From CAYVSP01 sp964453655 (GTDB lineage: Bacteria > Patescibacteriota > Saccharimonadia > Saccharimonadales > CAYVSP01): a stretch of DNA of 17,466 bases. Numbering within the stretch: the first letter of the stretch is position 1; each line of letters begins with the position of its first letter. A model generated the notes under the pieces. The model worked only from the letters and a program-made list of their open reading frames with translations, made no database searches and was not told the origin of the DNA. Shown piece by piece: positions 1 through 5,774 of the stretch. The translations under genes were made by a program, and so were the position numbers. The stretch covers positions 1 through 17,466 of the forward strand of contig CAYVSP010000018.1 of NCBI GenBank assembly GCA_964453655.1, written 5' to 3'.

Positions 1-118
1 CGTTTCTGTGGCACTTTCCCTAAGGTTGCCCTCGGTTGCCGTTAGCAACTGTCTTCTCCCTAAGCTGCCCGGACTTTCCTCGTGCTCTAACGGGCACGCG
101 ATCAGCCAATAATCTGGC
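1..118 (-). ncRNA. rnpB: RNase P RNA, 5' part (truncated by window edge)
   Basis: Catalytic RNA of RNase P, which trims the 5' leader from tRNA precursors. Read on the minus strand, the segment contains the near-universal block GAGGAAAGTCCGGGC (about 66-80) that forms P4 and neighbouring joints, followed by GGGAAAGTGCCACAGAAA near the left edge, another conserved bacterial RNase P stretch. Just before the first block, CGTGC and GCACG pair around an 8-base loop; this is a very short P3 compared with E. coli. A TATAAT box sits seven bases upstream of the proposed 5' end. The remaining part of the gene, including the 3' strand of P4 and the 3' end, lies outside the window. The identity is secure; the exact 5' end is estimated from the promoter. 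Confidence 0.93.
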
Positions 119-124
119 ACGTTT

Positions 125-153
125 ATTATACCATAAACAATTTATTTTGCTTA
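125..153 (-). promoter_or_regulatory. rnpB promoter
   Basis: On the minus strand a perfect -10 box TATAAT (125-130) lies seven bases upstream of the conserved RNase P RNA start. At a 17-base spacing the -35 position reads TAAGCA (148-153), only a partial match to TTGACA. The promoter occupies the divergent gap to the PurD-like gene. The -10 is clear and the -35 uncertain. Confidence 0.65.
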
Positions 154-195
154 TGCTTGCTCTCACAAAAGATTTTGGACAAACTTAACTTAAAT

Positions 196-1584
196 ATGGA
201 TGTTTTAATTGTTGATACGGCTGCAAGGGGGCATGTTGAAGCCCAATTGGCTTACGATTCAGCCTTAGTAGACAAAGTTTATCTCTGGCCTGACAAAGTT
301 TTAGCGGCAGATATAAGTGAGTCGACTGGATTGCCCTCGTTACAAGAACTGGGCGACTGGGACATTGCCAAAAATGCGCTTGTAAATTGGGCTAAAGAAA
401 AAGGCATTGGCTACGCTTTCGTAACGGCCGATGATCCGATTGCAGCCGGTCTTGGCGACGATTTGACAGAGGCCGGTGTACCCAACTTTTCGCCTACCAA
501 AGAGGCAAGCAAACTAGAATCATCAAAGGTCTGGATGAAAGAAACAGCCGCAAAACTTGGTGTGCCAACTGCAGAATTTAAGGTATTTGAGGTTGCAAAC
601 AATAGTGAGGTGACACTTGATACAATTCAGAGCTACATCTTAGAAAAAGATGAGTTTCCGGTTGTTCTTAAAGCAGACGGCTTAGCCGCCGGCAAAGGCG
701 TAACCATCTGTAATAGTCCTGATGAGCTTCCATCAAAGCTTGAGAAATTTAGAAACGATGGTTATTTAGACGTTGGCAAAAAAGTCATAGTTGAAGACTA
801 TTTAGAGGGTCCGGAAATTTCTTTGCATGCCTGGTGTGACGGTGAAAGATATGTCATGTTCCCATTTGCCATGCAGGACCACAAAACAATTTATGATAAC
901 GATAAAGGACCAATGACCGGCGGTATGGGTGTTATTACTCCTGTGCCTGGCATCACGGCTGATGATATAGAAAAACTAGGCAGGTTATTTATAGAACCAT
1001 TCATGAAGGCTTTAAAGACTGAAGGGCACGACTTTAAAGGTGTTATGTATCCCAGCATCAAGTTAACTAAAGATGGCCCTAAGTTGCTCGAAGTCAATGT
1101 GCGGCCTGGTGACCCGGAAGCACCAGCAGTGCTGCCAGATCTAAACAGTGACTTTGTCGAAATTGGTATTGCTTGTGCTGAGGGGCGGTTGGCTGAAATA
1201 GAAAAACCAAAATGGCGCAAGGGTGCAGCAGTATGTATTTCTTTGGCTGCCAAAGGCTACCCAGACAGCAAGAAAACCGAAAAGGGCGCTGTCATTAGCG
1301 GCATTGATAAAGCCATAATGAGAAAAGGAGTTAAGCTTTATGACTATGGTATAAAGCAAAACGAAGAAACTGGTAATCTAGAAGTTAATAGCGGCCGTGT
1401 TATAGCAATTAATGCTAGAGGTAAAAATCTCAAGAAAGCTCTAAAAAGAGGCTACAAGGCCGCAGCTGATATTCACTTTGACGGCGAAGAACCGCAGTTT
1501 AGAAAAGACCTTGGCAAACAAGCAAACAGCAAAAAGTTCAAAAAACGCGTCAGAATAATGCAAGAGTATCTAGCAGCAGCGTAA
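196..1584 (+). CDS. purD: PurD-like ATP-grasp ligase (phosphoribosylamine-glycine ligase family)
   Basis: About 462 residues, slightly longer than usual PurD. The family joins glycine to phosphoribosylamine using ATP, the second step of purine synthesis. The ATP-grasp core is plain: KADGLAAGKGV, QDHKTIYDNDKGPMTGGMG and a GDPE motif, then a C-terminal PurD-type domain ending in a DIH...RKD segment. The acceptor side departs from the family: the usual GGREHA loop near the N-terminus reads AARGHVEA, the usual GPEAPL reads TADDPIA, and the signature RFGDPETQ reads RPGDPEAP. ATG at 196 is chosen because residues from there (MDVLIVD) align with normal PurD starts; an in-frame TTG at 157 would add 13 residues. 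No clear Shine-Dalgarno is seen at either start. No other purine genes are present. The fold is certain; GAR synthetase activity is uncertain. Confidence 0.82.
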   Translation: MDVLIVDTAARGHVEAQLAYDSALVDKVYLWPDKVLAADISESTGLPSLQELGDWDIAKNALVNWAKEKGIGYAFVTADDPIAAGLGDDLTEAGVPNFSPTKEASKLESSKVWMKETAAKLGVPTAEFKVFEVANNSEVTLDTIQSYILEKDEFPVVLKADGLAAGKGVTICNSPDELPSKLEKFRNDGYLDVGKKVIVEDYLEGPEISLHAWCDGERYVMFPFAMQDHKTIYDNDKGPMTGGMGVITPVPGITADDIEKLGRLFIEPFMKALKTEGHDFKGVMYPSIKLTKDGPKLLEVNVRPGDPEAPAVLPDLNSDFVEIGIACAEGRLAEIEKPKWRKGAAVCISLAAKGYPDSKKTEKGAVISGIDKAIMRKGVKLYDYGIKQNEETGNLEVNSGRVIAINARGKNLKKALKRGYKAAADIHFDGEEPQFRKDLGKQANSKKFKKRVRIMQEYLAAA

Positions 1585-1588
1585 TTAA

Positions 1589-1933
1589 CTACTTTTTAGC
1601 GGCTTTAGCGACCGCTGTGAAGGCTTTTGGCTCGTTGACGGCTAGTTCAGCCAGAACTTTACGGTCTAAGGTCACGTTAGCCTTCTTAAGTCCAGCAATT
1701 AAGCGGGAGTAGGTTGTACCGTTCATGCGGGCCGCGGCGTTAATACGGGCATTCCAGAGCTGTCTGAAGGTACGCTTACGGACCTTTCGATCACGTGTGG
1801 CATTATCCAGCGCCTTAGTAATGGCTTGTTTGCCACGCTTAATGCTAGAACGGTTAGAGCGCGTGAAGCCTTTAGTTGCCCGGCGAATTTTCTGATGCTT
1901 TTTGTGGGCAGTAACACCTCGTTTTACACGCAT
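1589..1933 (-). CDS. rplT: 50S ribosomal protein L20
   Basis: 114 residues, the usual size for L20, an early-assembling protein that binds 23S rRNA through a long basic N-terminal helix. The start MRVKRGVTA is diagnostic, followed by a highly basic region and the conserved core around RQLWNARINAAARMNG and the C-terminal globular part LDRKVLAELA. It is the last gene of infC-rpmI-rplT, with only two bases between the rpmI stop and its ATG, so translation is probably coupled; a weak GGGA precedes it inside rpmI. It ends four bases from the convergent PurD-like gene, leaving no room for a separate terminator. Confidence 0.97.
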   Translation of the reverse strand: MRVKRGVTAHKKHQKIRRATKGFTRSNRSSIKRGKQAITKALDNATRDRKVRKRTFRQLWNARINAAARMNGTTYSRLIAGLKKANVTLDRKVLAELAVNEPKAFTAVAKAAKK

Positions 1934-1935
1934 AG

Positions 1936-2130
1936 TTAGATTCCCAGCTTTCGCTTCATGTTGGTTGCGGTCTTGCCGGTTAGTACGCCACCACTAGCAA
2001 TACGGCGTTTGCGAGCCGCACTTTTCTTTTGCAGAAAGTGGCTGCGGTTCACGCTTCTATGCATGAGCTTGCCGCGTTTAGTGATTTTCAAACGGTCTTT
2101 AGCACCGCTATGCGTCTTCAGTTTTGGCAT
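1936..2130 (-). CDS. rpmI: 50S ribosomal protein L35
   Basis: 64 residues, typical for L35, a small basic protein of the large ribosomal subunit. The family start MPKLKTHSGAKDR and the basic core with KKSAARKRR are clear. The start is placed at 2130 rather than an ATG five codons upstream because it gives the family N-terminus and has an AGGAG (2136-2140) five bases ahead. The gene starts inside the end of infC (23-base overlap, different frame), so its ribosome binding site is within infC coding sequence and ribosomes finishing IF3 are next to its start. Middle gene of the infC operon. Confidence 0.96.
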   Translation of the reverse strand: MPKLKTHSGAKDRLKITKRGKLMHRSVNRSHFLQKKSAARKRRIASGGVLTGKTATNMKRKLGI

Positions 2131-2647
2131 GTTTACTCCTGGCATTACTCCTTATGACAAAATGCAATTGCTTGCCGAGCATTTGAGGCTGCGAATCAAC
2201 AACTATGGCGTCACCTAATCGCTCAGTAATACGCTCAGCTAACTTAAAGCCTAAATCTTTGTGAGCCATTTCGCGGCCTCGATAAACTACTGTCATCTTG
2301 ACCTTATGGCCGTGCTCCAAAAATTCGGTGACTTTCCTCAGCTTAACGTCGAGGTCATGGTCGCCTATTTTCAGGCCGAAGCGCATCTGCTTCATATCCG
2401 GGCTTTTAGCACCACGCTTGCTCTTTTGGAGCTGCTTGGTGCGCTGATAATTGTACTTACCCCAATCAACGAGTTTAACGACCGGAGGATTGGCATCAGG
2501 GGAAATTTCGGCTAAATCCAGCCCCGCCTCTTGAGCGGCTGCCAGCGCCTCATTGCGAGAGAGCACACCAAGTTGGCGTCCATCCTCACCAATAACCCGT
2601 AGCTGTGGAGCCCGAATTGTTTCATTCAGGCGCACCGGCTTAGTGAT
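2108..2647 (-). CDS. infC: Translation initiation factor IF-3, probable AUC start codon
   Basis: About 179 residues. IF3 binds the 30S subunit, keeps it apart from 50S and checks start codons. The N-domain carries NETIRAPQLRVI and LAEISPDANPPVVKLVDWGKY, the C-domain has LEHGHKVKMTVVYRGREMAH, all standard. The only in-frame canonical start is a GTG at 2635, but the strong Shine-Dalgarno AAGGAG (2656-2661) lies 20 bases from it. The same site is 8 bases from an in-frame ATC at 2645-2647, which gives M-TKPVRLNETIRAP and matches the usual IF3 length. An in-frame TAA just ahead of that rules out other starts. Non-AUG starts (AUU in E. coli) are the known basis of IF3 autoregulation, so AUC here is credible. 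Conservative annotation would use 2635. First gene of the operon with rpmI and rplT. Confidence 0.95.
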   Translation of the reverse strand: MTKPVRLNETIRAPQLRVIGEDGRQLGVLSRNEALAAAQEAGLDLAEISPDANPPVVKLVDWGKYNYQRTKQLQKSKRGAKSPDMKQMRFGLKIGDHDLDVKLRKVTEFLEHGHKVKMTVVYRGREMAHKDLGFKLAERITERLGDAIVVDSQPQMLGKQLHFVIRSNARSKHAKTEDA

Positions 2648-2686
2648 ACCTCGTTCTCCTTACACTGTTAACGTTGATTGAGGTGT

Positions 2687-2715
2687 AGTTTAACAGAAGC
2701 GCTTACAGAGGTCAA
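2687..2715 (-). promoter_or_regulatory. Promoter of the infC-rpmI-rplT operon
   Basis: On the minus strand TTGACC (2710-2715) and TAAACT (2687-2692) are separated by exactly 17 bases. The predicted start near 2680 leaves a leader of about 33 bases before the ATC start of infC. The leader is too short for the long L20-binding or attenuator leaders known from Firmicutes and Enterobacteria. It lies just after the end of comM. Confidence 0.7.
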
Positions 2716-2720
2716 CAAAA

Positions 2721-4235
2721 TTATAGTTGCGCGATGGGGCGGCGGTACTGGAGAGCTTCAGCTATGTGGGCAGTCTCGATAGTCTCTGAATCGCTCAGGT
2801 CAGCGATGGTGCGAGCTACTTTAACGGTACGTATATAATTACGGGCAGACAGCTGTAGCTGTTCAGCCGCTTGATCAAGTAATTTTTTGGCCACCGGAGA
2901 CAGGCCGCCCAGCTTCTTTATCTCTTGATTGGAAAGATTGCTGTTGGTTTTTGCTCCTCCCAGCCTTTGAGCCTGCTGCTTTCTGGCACTCAATACGCGT
3001 TGAGCAATTTTTTCACTCGGCTCTTCACTAGATTGCTCGCTAAGCAGCCTTTCATGCGCTACTTCGTCAACATCAACGTACATGTCGATGCGGTCTAAAA
3101 TCGGACCACTTAAACGGCGCTGATATTTGATGATTTGAGCTTGTAAACAACTGCACACTTTTGAGGTGCCATAGTAACCACAGGGGCAGGGATTAGCGGT
3201 TGCTACCAGTATAAAATCGGCTGGGTAAGTAGTGCTCTCTTTTGCTCGAGAAACACTAATAATTTTATCTTCTAGGGGCTGGCGTAGTGCCTCCAGACTG
3301 GCTCGGCTAAACTCCGGTAACTCATCAAAAAATAAGACTCCTCGATGGCTTAGACTGATTTCACCTGGTTTTGGCCGTTGTCCACCACCGATAATAGCAA
3401 TGTCGCTGGCACTATGATGGGGCGCCCTAAAAGGCCGTTCTATGACAATCGTTTCATACTGTGGTCCAGTCAGGCTCTGCAGATGCGTGACTTCTAAAAC
3501 CTCTTCATGCGTAAGCGGCGGCAGAATGCTCGGCACGGCTTTAGCGAGCATGCTTTTACCGGTACCGGGCGGGCCGTTCAAGAGTACGTTATGTGCACCG
3601 GCAGCGGCTATCTCTAAAGCCCGTTTGGCCCTAGCTTGGCCGACTACATCTTTAAAATCATTGCCAATGCTTAATCGTTTTGCTTTTGATTGTACTCGGC
3701 CATTCTCAGTCTGGACTCGTGGCAGAGGCACCGTTTGAGTAACATCAAGATAGAATTCGCGTAGGCTTTCAACCGGAATTAAGGTGAGGCGGGGGACTAG
3801 CAAGGCTTGAGCTAAGTTGGCCTTGGGAATATAGAATTTATTATAGCCTTGTTGGCGTGCACTGAGTAACTTACCGATGAGGCCGCGAACTGGCCGTATA
3901 GTACCATCTAAACCTAATTCACCGATGATAATAAGGTCATCAGGTACTTGACATTGACCGCTGGCACTCAGGATGGCAGCGGCTAAGCCCAAGTCAAAGG
4001 CGGCTCCTTCCTTCGGTAAATCGGCTGGCGCCAGGTTTAAGGTGATGCGCTTCCTTGGTAATTCCAGCTTAGAACTGCTAAATGCACTTCTTAATCGTTC
4101 CTTAGCTTCATCTACAGCCTTACTGGCCAGGCCTACGATGATTATATTGGGCAACCCATTACTGATATGGCATTCCATATCAGTAATGACACCCACGAGA
4201 CCGGTTTCAATAATGCTATGGACACGGGCTGCCAT
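2721..4235 (-). CDS. comM: ComM/YifB-family Mg-chelatase-like AAA+ ATPase
   Basis: 504 residues, full length for the family. In Vibrio and related bacteria ComM is a hexameric helicase that drives branch migration when incoming single-stranded DNA is integrated during natural transformation. The order is normal: an N-terminal Lon-protease-like domain (about 1-170, with HISNGLPNIIIVGL and NLAPADLPKEG), the AAA+ core with Walker A GPPGTGKS at 221-228, RAPHHSAS, Walker B VLFFDELPEF, ATANPCPCGYYG with a Cys pair and a following CSC (possible metal site), an arginine region LSGPILDRIDMYV, and a C-terminal helical lid ending RRPIAQL. No Shine-Dalgarno precedes the ATG and the promoter -10 lies eight bases from it, so the mRNA is probably leaderless. 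Supports competence-type DNA uptake in this organism. Confidence 0.93.
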   Translation of the reverse strand: MAARVHSIIETGLVGVITDMECHISNGLPNIIIVGLASKAVDEAKERLRSAFSSSKLELPRKRITLNLAPADLPKEGAAFDLGLAAAILSASGQCQVPDDLIIIGELGLDGTIRPVRGLIGKLLSARQQGYNKFYIPKANLAQALLVPRLTLIPVESLREFYLDVTQTVPLPRVQTENGRVQSKAKRLSIGNDFKDVVGQARAKRALEIAAAGAHNVLLNGPPGTGKSMLAKAVPSILPPLTHEEVLEVTHLQSLTGPQYETIVIERPFRAPHHSASDIAIIGGGQRPKPGEISLSHRGVLFFDELPEFSRASLEALRQPLEDKIISVSRAKESTTYPADFILVATANPCPCGYYGTSKVCSCLQAQIIKYQRRLSGPILDRIDMYVDVDEVAHERLLSEQSSEEPSEKIAQRVLSARKQQAQRLGGAKTNSNLSNQEIKKLGGLSPVAKKLLDQAAEQLQLSARNYIRTVKVARTIADLSDSETIETAHIAEALQYRRPIAQL

Positions 4236-4243
4236 TTAGCTTA

Positions 4244-4271
4244 ATTGTAGCGAGTTCGGAGCATAAATCAA
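4244..4271 (-). promoter_or_regulatory. comM promoter, probably giving a leaderless mRNA
   Basis: TACAAT (4244-4249) with TTGATT (4266-4271) at 16 bases on the minus strand. The predicted start is near 4237, within about three bases of the ATG of comM, and no Shine-Dalgarno is visible. Confidence 0.55.
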
Positions 4272-4311
4272 TACAATCTTTTTAATAAAAACGCAAGCAT
4301 TTTGAGTGGGT

Positions 4312-4350
4312 TAAAATCAAAAATCCGCTTGGTTAAAAGCGGACTTTTGA
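4312..4350 (-). terminator. Intrinsic terminator of the candidate small RNA
   Basis: On the minus strand TCCGCTT and AAGCGGA (4324-4330 / 4337-4343) form a 7-bp stem with loop TTAACC, followed by TTTTTGATTTT. The flanking A-run (4344-4350) also pairs with the T-run, giving a 14-bp helix with one mismatch. It separates the small RNA from comM. The opposite strand has a weaker T-run, so plus-strand function is possible but no plus-strand gene leads into it. Confidence 0.7.
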
Positions 4351-4481
4351 TGTGTTGGATTATGTTTTTGGGTTTGGTGTTTGAATTTTTGCCTGTTTGG
4401 TTTTTCATGGAACAACGGCTTGCGAGAAGCCGTTGTTACAGATGTCTTTTTGTTTTTGAGCACTTTTTTTATTCAAGTGCT
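4312..4481 (-). ncRNA. Candidate small RNA with three hairpins (unassigned family)
   Basis: About 170 nt on the minus strand, defined by a strong promoter and an intrinsic terminator. From the predicted 5' end: hairpin 1 (4459-4481) pairs AGCACTT with AAGTGCT around a 9-base A-rich loop and begins exactly at the predicted start site; hairpin 2 (4411-4437) is an 11-bp perfect stem AACAACGGCTT/AAGCCGTTGTT with a 5-base loop CTCGC; then comes a single-stranded stretch (about 4350-4410) made almost only of A, C and U with three Gs; hairpin 3 (4324-4343) plus U-tract ends it. It does not match tmRNA, 6S, SRP or RNase P RNA that I know. A 46-codon reading frame exists but runs through the terminator and lacks a ribosome site. 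Function unknown; could be a trans-acting regulator. Confidence 0.6.
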
Positions 4482-4487
4482 GAGCTT

Positions 4488-4516
4488 ATCTTAACTACCA
4501 TAAAAAGCTCTGTCAA
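4488..4516 (-). promoter_or_regulatory. Strong promoter of the candidate small RNA
   Basis: Perfect -35 TTGACA (4511-4516), 17-base spacer, -10 TAAGAT (4488-4493) on the minus strand. These hexamers and the spacing are identical to those of the 16S rRNA promoter at 17195-17223. The start is predicted at about 4481, the first base of hairpin 1. The remaining part of the gap up to the next gene (4517-4619) is AT-rich and shows no further gene. Confidence 0.78.
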
Positions 4517-4598
4517 TAACGTTTATGGCAATTTTTATATAAACCTGTGCATAACTTTTCAGTCATTAATGAATCTTTCGGTTAGTAAAAAGGCGATT

Positions 4599-4621
4599 TT
4601 ATAAAAAACTACCAAGTTTTT
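4599..4621 (-). terminator. Weak hairpin at the end of the unknown 241-residue gene
   Basis: On the minus strand AAAACT and AGTTTT pair around TGGT just after the stop codon, followed by a short T-rich stretch. The stem is only A/T-rich pairs plus one C-G, so it is a weak terminator at best. Confidence 0.3.
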
Positions 4622-5345
4622 AAGGCCGCGAATTGATACTGGCTCGGGCAGCCCGTTTGGTTCGCAGCTGCGGCAAACGAGCAGCGACGGTTCTGCTCAC
4701 ATTCCAAGCATTTGCGCGGTCATGACTGAAAGCACCAATTGCCGTGAAACCGGCTCGCCCAAACCAACGCGCTGCATCAGCCCCATTGACAGTAATTCTT
4801 TCATAGCGGGCAACGTTCATGGCATGGTTCGCCGCATAGTAATAATTTGATCCTCTTATTAGGAAACTCCAAGCAGGTTGAGTATATGCCTCAACGGGGG
4901 TATTGTCGGCTACGCCTTCTAGTACCACGTGATTAATAACAGATAGACGAAAAAGTGTGCCAATGGTAGCGCCATGTTCTGACATAAGTTTGCGCCACGC
5001 CTCTATAGAAAAACTAAAAAGACCTCTTGCAATCAAATCCTCGGTGGATTGTTTCGCACCACGCATCATATTGAAGCCTTCTTTGAGTTTCTCAGGCTCT
5101 CCGTTTTTGCTTATTGCCTCACGGGCGAAAGTAAAACCATCATCTCGATCAATTCTAGCTAATTGCAGGATAGCCGCCGGCTTCATTGGATTATCAAAAT
5201 CAGTATTTCCCGGAAGCAGCAACGAACGAGCGTCGGCAAACTTTTCATGAGCGGCGCCAAATTTTTTTGTACTCTCAAAAACTAAACCTTCATGGTGCAA
5301 GCGGGAGGCTATTTCATTCTCCGGAAAACTTGATACTTCAACCAT
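4620..5345 (-). CDS. Hypothetical protein, helical, 241 residues
   Basis: I do not recognise this protein. It has no signal peptide, no membrane segment and no known catalytic motif. Residues about 8-65 (HHEGLVFESTKKFGAAHEKF and the following ARSLLL...AAILQLARI) look like paired helices with TPR-like spacing, so a helical repeat scaffold is possible. The C-terminus (about 205-241) is rich in Arg and Ala and may bind nucleic acid or be disordered. The reading frame is open throughout and ATG at 5345 has a GGAG about ten bases upstream and a TATAAT 27 bases ahead, so expression is plausible. It is a single-gene unit, with the candidate small RNA downstream and a non-coding stretch upstream. Confidence 0.72.
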   Translation of the reverse strand: MVEVSSFPENEIASRLHHEGLVFESTKKFGAAHEKFADARSLLLPGNTDFDNPMKPAAILQLARIDRDDGFTFAREAISKNGEPEKLKEGFNMMRGAKQSTEDLIARGLFSFSIEAWRKLMSEHGATIGTLFRLSVINHVVLEGVADNTPVEAYTQPAWSFLIRGSNYYYAANHAMNVARYERITVNGADAARWFGRAGFTAIGAFSHDRANAWNVSRTVAARLPQLRTKRAARASINSRP

Positions 5346-5371
5346 TAAAAGAAAACTCCAGACTAAGTCAT

Positions 5372-5400
5372 ATTATAGAATCATTTATCAATTTAATAAA
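5372..5400 (-). promoter_or_regulatory. Probable promoter of the 241-residue gene
   Basis: A perfect TATAAT (5372-5377) on the minus strand, 27 bases before the ATG, with a poor -35 TTTATT (5395-5400) at 17 bases. The start near 5365 gives a leader of about 20 bases containing GGAG. Confidence 0.45.
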
Positions 5401-5461
5401 TACTTTAAAATGCTAAAGCCATCTCAAGGGAAGACTCGCATAATATACCATTGTTTAATGT

Positions 5462-5499
5462 ACAACTAAGATACATACGATCTAACAGATACTAGTTGT
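5462..5499. repeat. Inverted repeat in the gene-free gap
   Basis: ACAACTA (5462-5468) and TAGTTGT (5493-5499) are perfect inverted copies 24 bases apart, and the interval contains two copies of AGATAC (5469-5474, 5487-5492). It lies between the promoter of the minus-strand 241-residue gene and the plus-strand promoter at 5521. It may be an operator, or chance in an AT-rich gap. Confidence 0.3.
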
Positions 5500-5520
5500 G
5501 AATAGTACAATCATTTATTG

Positions 5521-5549
5521 TTGACTTTTCTGTGTTATTAAACTAGTCT
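5521..5549 (+). promoter_or_regulatory. Possible promoter of the structured RNA / membrane-protein transcript
   Basis: TTGACT (5521-5526) with TAGTCT (5544-5549) at 17 bases. The -35 is good, the -10 poor. The predicted start, about 5553-5557, coincides with the first helix of the structured segment. Confidence 0.42.
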
Positions 5550-5552
5550 ATC

Positions 5553-5715
5553 GGGGTAAGCTTTAAAACTAAAATCTTACAAACCTCTTCACAAAAGGGA
5601 GAAGAATGACGCTCAAATCCTGCCTAAAGCAGGTCGAGCGGTCAGTCAAAAGCCATTGGATGGTAAGCGCCATAATAATTTATTTAAAAGGGCGGATTTA
5701 CCATCCTGGCTTCTA
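5553..5715 (+). ncRNA. Candidate structured RNA or long structured leader (unassigned family)
   Basis: About 160 nt packed with nested complementary segments. Helix A: GTAAG/CTTAC (5556-5560/5576-5580). Helix A2: TCTTC/GAAGA (5586-5590/5601-5605). Helix B: CGCTC/GAGCG (5610-5614/5636-5640), enclosing helix C CCTGC/GCAGG (5619-5623/5629-5633) with a 5-base loop. Helix D is long: AAGCCA/TGGCTT (5650-5655/5707-5712), GGATGGTAA/TTACCATCC (5658-5666/5698-5706) and CGCC/GGCG (5668-5671/5691-5694), 19 pairs in all with small bulges. A T-rich stretch TTCTATTTAT follows helix D. A 60-codon frame with a good ribosome site (GGGAG before ATG 5606) covers the same bases, so a structured leader with a leader peptide is an alternative. 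It is not recognisable as tmRNA, 6S, SRP or a riboswitch known to me. Confidence 0.52.
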
Positions 5716-5774
5716 TTTATATGCAGTTAATAGACTATGTTTTGTATTTGTTGCTTATCAGTTAGTATTGAACA

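Noticed and set aside
157..195. Upstream TTG start for the PurD-like gene
   Set aside because: It adds 13 residues not matched by the family; ATG at 196 gives the usual N-terminus. It also lies close to the rnpB promoter.
4268..4408. 46-codon minus-strand reading frame inside the candidate small RNA
   Set aside because: No Shine-Dalgarno, start directly after a stable hairpin, and the frame reads through the terminator; composition is Lys/Asn-rich as expected from A-rich non-coding sequence.
4546..4554. DnaA-box-like TTATGCACA (minus) in an AT-rich gap
   Set aside because: A single copy; a 9-mer with one free base is expected by chance about once per few tens of kilobases on both strands. 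No dnaA, dnaN or box cluster supports an origin.
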